In this document: positions 8,796 to 16,251 of the stretch, piece by piece
Position numbering within the stretch: the first letter of the stretch is position 1
How the letters are laid out: the number at the start of each line of letters is the position of its first letter
Source of the DNA: Kiritimatiellia bacterium
GTDB taxonomy: Bacteria > Verrucomicrobiota > Kiritimatiellia > RFP12 > UBA1067
NCBI GenBank assembly: GCA_017965685.1
Contig: JAGCPM010000238.1
Coordinates: 1-19,912, forward strand
Length of the DNA stretch: 19,912 bases
Reading direction: 5' to 3'
The notes under the pieces: generated by a model
What the model was told of the DNA's origin: nothing
What the model saw: only the letters and a program-made list of their open reading frames with translations
Databases searched by the model: none
Position numbers and translations under genes: made by a program

Positions 8796-9662
8796 ATGAA
8801 ATACGGTATATACTACGCCTACTGGGAAGACAAGTGGGAGGCCGACTACTTCAAGTACATCGAGAAGGTGGCGAAGCTCGGCTTCGACTTCCTCGAAATC
8901 GCCTGCACGCCCATAAACGGCTATTCGCGTCAGACGCTGAAGGACCTTCGCCAGGCGGCTAAGGACAACGGAATCTTCCTCACGGCGGGGCACGGGCCCA
9001 GCGCAGACCAGAACCTCTCCTCGCCGGACGCTGCAGTCCGCAAGAACGCCAAGAAGTTTTTCACAAAGCTCCTGAAGAACCTCGAAATCCTCGACATCCA
9101 CACCATCGGCGGCGGCATCTACAGCTACTGGCCCGTGGACTACTCCAAGCCCATCGACAAGAAGGGCGACTGGGCGCGTTCCGTCAAGGGCGTGCGCGAG
9201 GTCGGGAAGATCGCGGCCGACTGTGGCGTTGACTACTGCCTCGAGGTTCTGAACCGCTTCGAGGGATATCTCCTGAACACTGCGGCAGAGGGCGTCAAGT
9301 TCGTCAAGGAAGTGGACGTCCCCTCCGTGAAGGTGATGCTCGACACGTTCCACATGAACATCGAGGAGGATTCCATCGGAGGCGCGATCCGCTCCACGAA
9401 GGGACTTCTCGGCCACTTCCACACCGGCGAGTGCAACCGCCGCGTCCCGGGAAGGGGCAGGACGCCGTGGTTCGAGATCGCGACGGCGCTGAAGGAAATC
9501 GGCTACAAGGGCAACGTAGCGATGGAGCCGTTCGTCCGCATGGGCGGTAAGGTGGGCGAGGACATCAAGATATGGCGCGAGCTCGAGCCGGGCATCACCG
9601 AGGCGAAGATGGACGCGGACGCGAAGAGCGCCCTTGAGTTCGAACGCGCGGTGCTGGGCTGA
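8796..9662 (+). CDS. D-psicose (allulose)/D-tagatose 3-epimerase
   Basis: This 288-residue TIM-barrel enzyme inverts C3 of free ketohexoses (psicose-fructose, tagatose-sorbose) using a divalent metal. The sequence strongly resembles Agrobacterium D-psicose 3-epimerase from memory, starting MKYGIYYAYWEDKW and including DIHTIGGGIYSYWPVDY and VMLDTFHMNIEED. The four metal ligands fall at exactly the residue numbers of that enzyme: E150, D183, H209 and E244. The HFHTGECNRRVPG loop is also kept. ATG 8796 has AAAGGAAG upstream at the right distance; an in-frame TTG further upstream is not needed. It sits between a fructokinase-like gene and a sodium/sugar symporter. Members vary in preference between psicose, tagatose and 6-deoxyketoses, so the natural substrate is open. 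Confidence 0.93.
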   Translation: MKYGIYYAYWEDKWEADYFKYIEKVAKLGFDFLEIACTPINGYSRQTLKDLRQAAKDNGIFLTAGHGPSADQNLSSPDAAVRKNAKKFFTKLLKNLEILDIHTIGGGIYSYWPVDYSKPIDKKGDWARSVKGVREVGKIAADCGVDYCLEVLNRFEGYLLNTAAEGVKFVKEVDVPSVKVMLDTFHMNIEEDSIGGAIRSTKGLLGHFHTGECNRRVPGRGRTPWFEIATALKEIGYKGNVAMEPFVRMGGKVGEDIKIWRELEPGITEAKMDADAKSALEFERAVLG

Positions 9663-9681
9663 TTCGGACGGGAGGCACTTC

Positions 9682-11454
9682 ATGCAGCTGATCGACTGGT
9701 TGATGGTGTTCGGCTATTTCGGCGTCCTGGCCGTCGTCGTGACGGGCACGCTGCGGAAGCGGAAGATCAGGTCCGGCGAAGACCTCTTCCTCGGGGGGCG
9801 TTCCGTCGGCTGGCTCGCCATAGGCGCGTCGCTCTTCGCGGCGAACATCGGCTCGGAGCATCTTGTCGGACTCGCCGGCGCGGGGGCTTCGGCAGGTCTC
9901 AGCCAGGCGCACTGGGAGTTCAACTCGTGGATCATCGTGGGCATGGCCTGGATATTCCTCCCGTTCTACTACAAGAGCGGGGTGTCCACCATGCCGGAAT
10001 TCATCGGGCGACGCTTCGGCGAGCGGGCGCGGTGGCTTCTGACCCTCGTCTCGCTCGCGGCGTACGTCCTCACCAAGATCGCGGTGACGGTGTTCGCCGG
10101 CGCCGTGTTCTTCCAGACGATGATGCCGGAGCTCCAGCTTGTCGTAGGAGACGTCACGATCACGTCGTTCTGGCTCGGGGCGGTCCTTACCGTCGTCCTC
10201 GCCGGAATCTACTCTTCGGTAGGAGGTCTCTCCGCAGTCGTTTACACCGATGTCGTCCAGACTGTCGTCATTCTCGTCGGTACGCTGTCGGTCACGGGGT
10301 TCTCGCTCTACTACCTCGGCCATTCCGGCGTGGTCCTGCCTGACGGGCAGGCCGCGCAGTCGATGTCGGACGGATGGCAGGTGCTGAAGCAGACGATTGT
10401 GTCGAGCGGAGCCGCCGAGCGGTTTTCGCTGTTCCATCCGCTCACCCATCCGACGTTCCCGTGGCTGGGCGTCATGGTCGCGTCGCTCGTCAGCGGCTGC
10501 TGGTACTGGTGCACGGACCAGTTCATCGTGCAGAGGACGCTGGCGGCGAAGGACCTTACGAACGCCCGCAGGGGCGTCCTTTTCGGATCGCTCCTCAGGT
10601 TTACCCCGGTCTTCCTCTTCATAGTTCCGGGGATGCTCGGCTTTGCGCTTTGGCAGAACCACGTCAGCATCGGAGGCGTGGAGTTCGGGCGTCAGATGAC
10701 GATGCTCGTGGACGGCGTGCGCGCAATTGACGGCGACAAGGTGTTCCCGACTCTCGTGCAGAGCGTGCTGCCTGTCGGGTTTCGCGGCATTGTCGTAGCG
10801 GGAATGGTCGCGGCGCTTATGAGTTCGATGGCGTCGCTCTTCAATTCGGTTTCGACGCTCTTCACGATGGACGTGTTCCTTAAGCTGCGTCCGGATGCAG
10901 GGCAGAAGACCGTCGTTCTGGTGGGCCGCTGCACCACCGTGGTGATGACGTGCCTTGGCCTTCTCTGGCTTCCGGTCGTGAAGCTCATCACCAGCGGCGG
11001 GCTATACGAGTATCTCCAGAACGTGCAGTCGTTCCTCGCGCCCCCGATTGTCGCCGTGTTCCTTGCGGGGCTTTTCTGGAAGCGTGCGAACCTGGCCGGG
11101 TCTATCACGGGGCTTGCCGGCGGATTCGCCCTGGGGATCGGCAAGCTGGTTCTCAAGGCTGCCTGCTCGAGCGCGGACGGATGGATTGGCGCGGCGGCGC
11201 GGTTCAACGACTACTACTTCTCCGGCGTCCTTTTCGTGCTGTCCGCGATCTTTGTGGCGCTGGCCTCTCTGGCGACGCAGGTGCCAGATGCATCACGGCT
11301 TGGCGGGCTCAACTACTTCTGCCTTGACGAGGCGTTCAAGAAAGAGAACCGCGCCTCGTGGAACTGGGTGGACGTCTGCGCGTCCGCATTCGTGGTGGCA
11401 CTGGTCGTCACGGCTTACATCTACTTCTGCAACTGGCTCGGAGGTGCGGCTTGA
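9682..11454 (+). CDS. Sodium/solute symporter, SSS family (SGLT-like sugar transporter)
   Basis: This 590-residue inner-membrane protein has about 14 predicted hydrophobic segments and imports a solute with Na+. SGLT-type motifs are clear: SGEDLFLGGRSVGW early on, GSEHLVGLAGAG, WYWCTDQFIVQRTLAAKD in the middle, and SSMASLFNSVSTLFTMDVF, the region of the Na2 sodium site. H60 and E79 are 19 residues apart and correspond to the sugar-site positions H83/E102 of human SGLT1 (Q69/E88 in vSGLT), supporting a sugar substrate. ATG 9682 follows a GGGAGG site six bases upstream; an upstream TTG in frame lies inside the epimerase gene. The last bases overlap the TTG start of the glycosidase gene. Galactose or a related hexose is a reasonable but unproven cargo. 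Confidence 0.93.
   Translation: MQLIDWLMVFGYFGVLAVVVTGTLRKRKIRSGEDLFLGGRSVGWLAIGASLFAANIGSEHLVGLAGAGASAGLSQAHWEFNSWIIVGMAWIFLPFYYKSGVSTMPEFIGRRFGERARWLLTLVSLAAYVLTKIAVTVFAGAVFFQTMMPELQLVVGDVTITSFWLGAVLTVVLAGIYSSVGGLSAVVYTDVVQTVVILVGTLSVTGFSLYYLGHSGVVLPDGQAAQSMSDGWQVLKQTIVSSGAAERFSLFHPLTHPTFPWLGVMVASLVSGCWYWCTDQFIVQRTLAAKDLTNARRGVLFGSLLRFTPVFLFIVPGMLGFALWQNHVSIGGVEFGRQMTMLVDGVRAIDGDKVFPTLVQSVLPVGFRGIVVAGMVAALMSSMASLFNSVSTLFTMDVFLKLRPDAGQKTVVLVGRCTTVVMTCLGLLWLPVVKLITSGGLYEYLQNVQSFLAPPIVAVFLAGLFWKRANLAGSITGLAGGFALGIGKLVLKAACSSADGWIGAAARFNDYYFSGVLFVLSAIFVALASLATQVPDASRLGGLNYFCLDEAFKKENRASWNWVDVCASAFVVALVVTAYIYFCNWLGGAA
11440..11445 (+). promoter_or_regulatory. Ribosome binding site fixing a TTG start
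   Basis: GGAGGT lies five bases before TTG 11451. It sits inside the symporter's last codons. This site, together with the signal peptide that begins exactly there, decides the start of the glycosidase gene over upstream in-frame ATG codons. Confidence 0.75.
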
Positions 11455-13553
11455 AACGGCTGCTCCCGCTTTGCTTTTTCTTCGCGGCGTTGTTCGCCTG
11501 TGCGGCCGAGCGAGCCTCATTCCGCGGCTGGGCGATTGCCGTAGACCGCGTCTCGCTCGACTTCTCGCTGGAGAGCGCGGCGGCTCCCGGCGGTAGCGCC
11601 GTTATTGTCGAGGACGGACGTATCGCACTGCCCCCGGGGTGGGTGCCCGCTTCAGGGAAGGCCAAGCTTCCGTCAATGGATGCCGCTTTCTCCCTTATGG
11701 AAGTGCCAGTTGTCAGGAATGGCGAAACGAACGCCGTGGTCTTCCGGCTTTCCGCGGATGGCGTGGAAATCGCGGCACCGGATGGCTCCCGTATCTCCGG
11801 CACGCTACTCTGGGGCGCGGACGCCAGGCGCGTAATCGCTGTCAAGGCGGACGAGCCGTGCGCAGGACCGCACGTTACCTCCGGTCCGTGCGTGCCGAAT
11901 GGAGCTGACGCCGTTTTCGACATTCCATCGGATGCGCTTCTCGCGTTGCGCGGTGCGACGCTGGAGTACGCTCCCAACGCGGAACGCTTTATGTTCGCGG
12001 CGGATGGAACGGTCTCATTCTCGGCCCGGTGCGCGTTTCTTTCCGGTCTCTACGGCATCCGCAGCCATGCGCCTAGGGAGGGCGGCACGTTCGCGACGCC
12101 ACCAGTCGGATGGATGACGTGGTATGCCGTCAAGTTCGCCGCAAACGAGCAGATTATCCTTGAGAACGCCAAGGCATTCAAGGAGAAGTTCGGCGGATAC
12201 ACCGAAGAGAAACCCGTCCTTTGGGTTGACTGGGAATGGGGTCATGGCAAAATGCACAATTCCGGGGAGGAAGGCGAAGATGTGACCGCGCCCCGCGCAT
12301 CGGCGTACCCGCGCGGGATGAAGGTGCTTGCAGATGACCTTTTGTCACTGGGCTTCACGCCCGCGCTGTGGATTTCCGTCGTCAACGATTGCCGTACCAA
12401 CGCTTTCTGGAAGACGCGCCCCGAATGGGCGCTGGGCGAATGGGATGTGTGGTGCGGACCAGTGTGGGGCGATCCGACGGCTCCAGGCTTCTGCGAAGAA
12501 TACGTTCCCGGTCTCTTCGCGCTTTACGAGAGCTGGGGATACAGAGCGTTCAAGTGGGACACGCTCCCGTGGGCGCTCGCCGCCTTCACGCGACTGCGCG
12601 AAAAAATGCACGATCCGTCCGTGATGCCGGAAGAAGCGTATCGCAGGATGGTTGTCGCGGGACGCAAGGCCGCCGGCGAAAAGACTTTCCTGATGAGCTG
12701 TTCCGGCGAGACCGACTCCTGCAATCTTGCAGCCTCCGACCTTTTCGACGCGATGCGCATCGGCGGCGACATCTTCACCTGGGAGAATTTCGTCAAGCAG
12801 GGCGTAGACCGCATCTTGCGCTACCAGCCGCTCCACGGCACGCACATCCTCTCGGACGGCGACAACCTTGTGCTCCGGCCTGAATTTTCCACGCTCGCGC
12901 AGGCGCGGACCCGCGTTTCGATATACGGTCTCTCGGGACTTCCCGTGACAGTCGGCGACACGATTGCATCGCTCGATGCGCCGCGCATCGACATGCTGCG
13001 GTGCATCATGCCGGTCGTACCGGTGATGCCTGCATCGCTGGCGCGAGCTGAGAGCAGGACGGACGGCATTGTGGAATCGATCGCCGAATTCGCACGTCCG
13101 TGGGGGACGTGGGAGGTTCGCGCATTCTCCAACTTTGACACGAACGAAGCACGGTGCGTTTCGTTTTCCGCTCCGGGCCGCGCCGTCTGGGACTTCTGGC
13201 GTGGCGAATTGCTGCGTCCGGACGGCGACGGCGTCTTCACGCTGGAAGTGTTGCCGTGCGATACGCGCGTAGTGCGTCTCACGCCGTTTTCCGTCCAAGG
13301 CGCAACGCTTCTTTCGGTTTCGCGGCACATAACGCAGGGCGGATACGAGCTGGCGTCATTCCGGTCCGATGCGCACGAAGCGTCCGGCGCAGTGAAGTGT
13401 CCTGGCGGCGGGACCGTGAAAGTCTCGCTTCTGCTGCCGGAAGACAGGGGTTCGATAACATCCTCGCATCCCTTCAAACTCGAAGGAGATGTCCTGCGGC
13501 TTGAACTGTCGCCGGCGTCAAGCGAGACAGTCGAATGGCGCGTTGCGTTCTGA
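11451..13553 (+). CDS. Exported glycoside hydrolase, clan GH-D (GH27/GH36-like alpha-galactosidase)
   Basis: This 700-residue protein begins at TTG with a signal peptide, MKRLLPLCFFFAALFACAA. Residues about 25-200 look like a beta-sandwich. GWMTWY at 220-225 opens a TIM barrel, followed by WVDWEWGHG around D260. FKWDT contains D370, in the place of the clan nucleophile. MRIGGDIF contains D440, in the place of the acid/base Asp. C-terminal beta-sandwich regions follow from about residue 500. Clan GH-D enzymes remove terminal alpha-linked galactose and related sugars, so an alpha-galactosidase-like role outside the cytoplasm is likely, but the exact family is not certain (GH27, GH36 or a close relative). 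LFAC before the cleavage region could also be a weak lipobox. The TTG overlaps the symporter stop (TTGA), linking uptake and cleavage. Confidence 0.8.
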   Translation: MKRLLPLCFFFAALFACAAERASFRGWAIAVDRVSLDFSLESAAAPGGSAVIVEDGRIALPPGWVPASGKAKLPSMDAAFSLMEVPVVRNGETNAVVFRLSADGVEIAAPDGSRISGTLLWGADARRVIAVKADEPCAGPHVTSGPCVPNGADAVFDIPSDALLALRGATLEYAPNAERFMFAADGTVSFSARCAFLSGLYGIRSHAPREGGTFATPPVGWMTWYAVKFAANEQIILENAKAFKEKFGGYTEEKPVLWVDWEWGHGKMHNSGEEGEDVTAPRASAYPRGMKVLADDLLSLGFTPALWISVVNDCRTNAFWKTRPEWALGEWDVWCGPVWGDPTAPGFCEEYVPGLFALYESWGYRAFKWDTLPWALAAFTRLREKMHDPSVMPEEAYRRMVVAGRKAAGEKTFLMSCSGETDSCNLAASDLFDAMRIGGDIFTWENFVKQGVDRILRYQPLHGTHILSDGDNLVLRPEFSTLAQARTRVSIYGLSGLPVTVGDTIASLDAPRIDMLRCIMPVVPVMPASLARAESRTDGIVESIAEFARPWGTWEVRAFSNFDTNEARCVSFSAPGRAVWDFWRGELLRPDGDGVFTLEVLPCDTRVVRLTPFSVQGATLLSVSRHITQGGYELASFRSDAHEASGAVKCPGGGTVKVSLLLPEDRGSITSSHPFKLEGDVLRLELSPASSETVEWRVAF

Positions 13554-13573
13554 AAGTAAAGGCATGAACGTCT

Positions 13574-14863
13574 ATGAGCTACGCTGAAGCAAAGAAAGAC
13601 ATCGCCGGTTGCGCCGATCTCAAGTGCGTGATGGAGGCAAGAGGCGGCAGGCTGCTGTTCCTCTCTATGGCGGCGGCCATGGGTGGATTCCTGTTCGGGT
13701 ACGACACGGCGGTAATCAACGGCGGGGAGCAGCAGATACAGTCAGTCTGGAGCCTGTCGTCGTTCATACATGGCCTCGTCATGAGTTCCGCGCTTTGGGG
13801 TACGGTTATTGGGGCGGTCTGCGGCGGAAAGGTATGCGACAGGATAGGGCGCAAGCCTACGCTCTTCTGGGTCGGAGTGCTGTACCTCGTCTCCGCCGTC
13901 TGGAGTGCATTCGCGTTCGGACCGCAGGATCTGATGGCCGCTCGCTTCATAGGTGGTCTTGGCGTTGGGGCGTCTTCGATAGCCGCACCAGTCTATATCG
14001 CGGAAATCGCCCCTCCAGAAAGGCGCGGGCAGCTTGGCGGGCTTTTCCAGTTCAACATCGTTCTAGGCATGGTCGTCTCGCAGTTCGTGAACTGGGGGAT
14101 CGGCTCCGCTGGGCTTGGCGACGCCACATGGCGCTGGATGCTTGGCGCGGAGGCGGTTCCTGCGCTTGCGTTCACGCTCTTGACGCCGTTTCTCGACGAG
14201 AGCCCGAGATGGCTGGAGATGAGAGGATATGAAGTTGGAGACTCCAACTCAACAGGTTTCTTCTCCCGCTCAAACCTGCGTCCCGTATTGCTTGCGTTCT
14301 GCGTCGCGATGTTCAACCAGCTTTCGGGCATCAACGCGATGATGTATTTCGCGAAGCGCGTATTCGAGATGGCGGGCTTCACGCCGCAGGTCGCGCTTGG
14401 CACGGCGGCGGGGATGAGTATCGTCCTGGGGCTTGGCACGTTCGCGGGGCTATTTCTCATCGACCGGCTCGGACGCCGCACGCTCTTGATAATCGGCTCC
14501 ATCGGCTGCATCGTCGCGCACTTCGCCGCAGCCTCGGCGTTCGTGTTCGACCTAGGGCTTGTCGCCGCGATATGCATCTTCCAGTTCATCGTGTTCTTCG
14601 CCGTGGGGCAGGGCGTTGTCATCTGGGTGTTCATTTCGGAAATCTTCCCGCAGAAGTTCCGCGCCCAGGGGCAGAGCTGGGGAAGCTTCACGCACTGGTC
14701 GTTCTGTGCGGCGCTTACGTTCGTCTTCCCGGCGATGGCGGCGTCGTGGGCGCCGGCTTCGATATTCACGTTCTTCGGCGTCTGCCTGTGCGTCCATCTT
14801 CTTTGGGCAATCTTCATTTGTCCTGAAACAAAAGGAAAGAAACTGGAGGAGTTCGAAAAATGA
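13574..14863 (+). CDS. MFS sugar porter (XylE/GLUT-type)
   Basis: This 429-residue membrane transporter has the sugar-porter subfamily signatures in order: FLFGYDTAVINGG in TM1, DRIGRKP after TM2, PVYIAEIAPPERRGQL in the TM4-5 region, DESPRWLE after TM6, NQLSGINAMMYFA in TM7, DRLGRRTLL after TM8, and PETKGKKLEEFE at the C-terminus. It probably imports a monosaccharide with H+. The loop between TM6 and TM7 is only about 26 residues, whereas XylE-type proteins have about 60; this explains its short length. It lies 20 bp after the glycosidase gene. An AAAGG site is 12 bases upstream of the chosen ATG, so initiation may be weak or coupled. The stop overlaps the next start (ATGA). It is the second transporter of the locus. 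Confidence 0.93.
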   Translation: MSYAEAKKDIAGCADLKCVMEARGGRLLFLSMAAAMGGFLFGYDTAVINGGEQQIQSVWSLSSFIHGLVMSSALWGTVIGAVCGGKVCDRIGRKPTLFWVGVLYLVSAVWSAFAFGPQDLMAARFIGGLGVGASSIAAPVYIAEIAPPERRGQLGGLFQFNIVLGMVVSQFVNWGIGSAGLGDATWRWMLGAEAVPALAFTLLTPFLDESPRWLEMRGYEVGDSNSTGFFSRSNLRPVLLAFCVAMFNQLSGINAMMYFAKRVFEMAGFTPQVALGTAAGMSIVLGLGTFAGLFLIDRLGRRTLLIIGSIGCIVAHFAAASAFVFDLGLVAAICIFQFIVFFAVGQGVVIWVFISEIFPQKFRAQGQSWGSFTHWSFCAALTFVFPAMAASWAPASIFTFFGVCLCVHLLWAIFICPETKGKKLEEFEK

Positions 14864-16251
14864 AATTCGCGGTTATGTTTGGAAACAGGGGGTTCTTCCC
14901 CGGTGAACTGATAGCGTCCGCGCGGCGCGACTTTGCTTCCGTCCTGAAGAAAAACGGACATGTGGCTCTGATGATGGAAGGCGCAGGCACTCGCTACGAC
15001 GCCGTGGAGACGCCCGCGGAGGGGCGCAGATTCGCCGCGTTCCTTGCGGCGCACAAGAACGAGGTGGACGGCGTCATAGTCGCGCTGGCAAACTTCGGCG
15101 ACGAAAATGGCGCACTCTACGCGTTGCGCGATGCAGGCGTCCCGATACTCGTGCAGGCATATCCCGACGAAATCGGCAAAATGGACTTCTCGCACCGTCG
15201 CGATGCGGTTTGCGGGAAGATCGCGATGTGCAACGTCCTCCGTCAGGCGGGCGTCAAGTTCTCTCTTACGCGGGACTTTGCCGTCGATCCAAAGAGCAAG
15301 GCGTTTGCAGAGGACCTTCGTCTGTTCGCGGCGACGTGCAGCGTTGTCAATGGGATGCGCCGCCTCAACGTTGCGGCTGTCGGCGCGAGGACTACGGCGT
15401 TCAAGACAGTCCGTTTTGACGAGATCGCCTATCAGCGCAAGGGCGTCGGCATCGAGACACTCGACCTCTCATACGTGTTTTCGCTTATGGAGAAGGCCGA
15501 TGCGACGGTGGTTGCCGAGAGCGTCAAGGCGCTCAAACGCTACGCCGACTTCGGCAAATGGCCGTCCGGGAAAGTGGATGCGTTGGCGCGGCTCGCGATT
15601 GCGCTAGAGAAGATAAGAGACGACCTTTCGATAGACGCCTTCGCGATACGCTGCTGGGACGAGTTCCAGCACCGCTGGGGAATCGCACCCTGCGTCGTGA
15701 TGGCAATGCTTAATTCGCAGGGCATCCCGGCCGCATGCGAGATGGATGTCAACAACGCCGTCGCCATGAAGGCGCTCTCGCTCGTCGCCGACGGCCCGGT
15801 AGGACTCTTCGACGTCAACAACAACTACGGGAAGGCGAAGGACAGGATGATCTTCTTCCACTGTTCGGCGCTTCCAGGGGAGATGCTCAAGGGCAAGGGC
15901 GTGATCGGCGAGCACCTCATGTTCCGCAAGGCGTTTGGCCCGGGAACGGGCGTAGGCATCTTCGGCGTCAGTGTCAGGCCGATGCCGCTTACTGTCGCTA
16001 GCATGAAAACCGAGGACGGCAGTCCGTGGGCGTTCGTCACAACCGGGAAAGTCACGCCGGATAATATAGAGAAGGGGTTTTTCGGAACAGGATTTGTCTT
16101 CCGTCCCGAAAGCGGCGATGCGAACGCCATGCTCAACTACATGGCGCGGAACGGCTACCGTCATCACGTCGCATTCGTCGAAGGTGACTGGTCACGGGCC
16201 GTTGCGGAGGCGTTATCGAACTATCTAGAGTATCCGATAGATGAGATTTAA
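14860..16251 (+). CDS. L-fucose/L-arabinose isomerase-family protein (cytoplasmic aldose-ketose isomerase)
   Basis: This 463-residue protein belongs to the FucI/AraA superfamily, Mn2+-dependent enzymes that convert aldoses to ketoses. The N-terminal half is a Rossmann-like region starting MKFAVMFGNRGFFPGE. The C-terminal half holds likely metal ligands E294 (in ACEMDVNNAVAMK), D318 (in GLFDVNNNY) and H334 (in FFHC). The E-to-D spacing of 24 equals that of E337/D361 in E. coli FucI as I remember it. At 463 residues it is shorter than FucI (about 590), so it is a compact subfamily and the substrate is unclear. A GGAGGAG site lies nine bases before the ATG, which overlaps the MFS stop by four bases; the 3' end overlaps the GH78 gene by 11 bp. 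With fucU in the same operon, a 6-deoxyhexose is a sensible guess. Confidence 0.85.
   Translation: MKFAVMFGNRGFFPGELIASARRDFASVLKKNGHVALMMEGAGTRYDAVETPAEGRRFAAFLAAHKNEVDGVIVALANFGDENGALYALRDAGVPILVQAYPDEIGKMDFSHRRDAVCGKIAMCNVLRQAGVKFSLTRDFAVDPKSKAFAEDLRLFAATCSVVNGMRRLNVAAVGARTTAFKTVRFDEIAYQRKGVGIETLDLSYVFSLMEKADATVVAESVKALKRYADFGKWPSGKVDALARLAIALEKIRDDLSIDAFAIRCWDEFQHRWGIAPCVVMAMLNSQGIPAACEMDVNNAVAMKALSLVADGPVGLFDVNNNYGKAKDRMIFFHCSALPGEMLKGKGVIGEHLMFRKAFGPGTGVGIFGVSVRPMPLTVASMKTEDGSPWAFVTTGKVTPDNIEKGFFGTGFVFRPESGDANAMLNYMARNGYRHHVAFVEGDWSRAVAEALSNYLEYPIDEI

Noticed and set aside
8292..9683. Long antisense open frame opposite the fructokinase and epimerase genes
   Set aside because: It is the mirror of GC-rich third positions in clear plus-strand genes; the translation has no family motifs and lacks an independent ribosome site.
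13564..13587. Seven-codon open frame overlapping the MFS start
   Set aside because: Too short, with no regulatory structure nearby; probably chance, though it might affect initiation.
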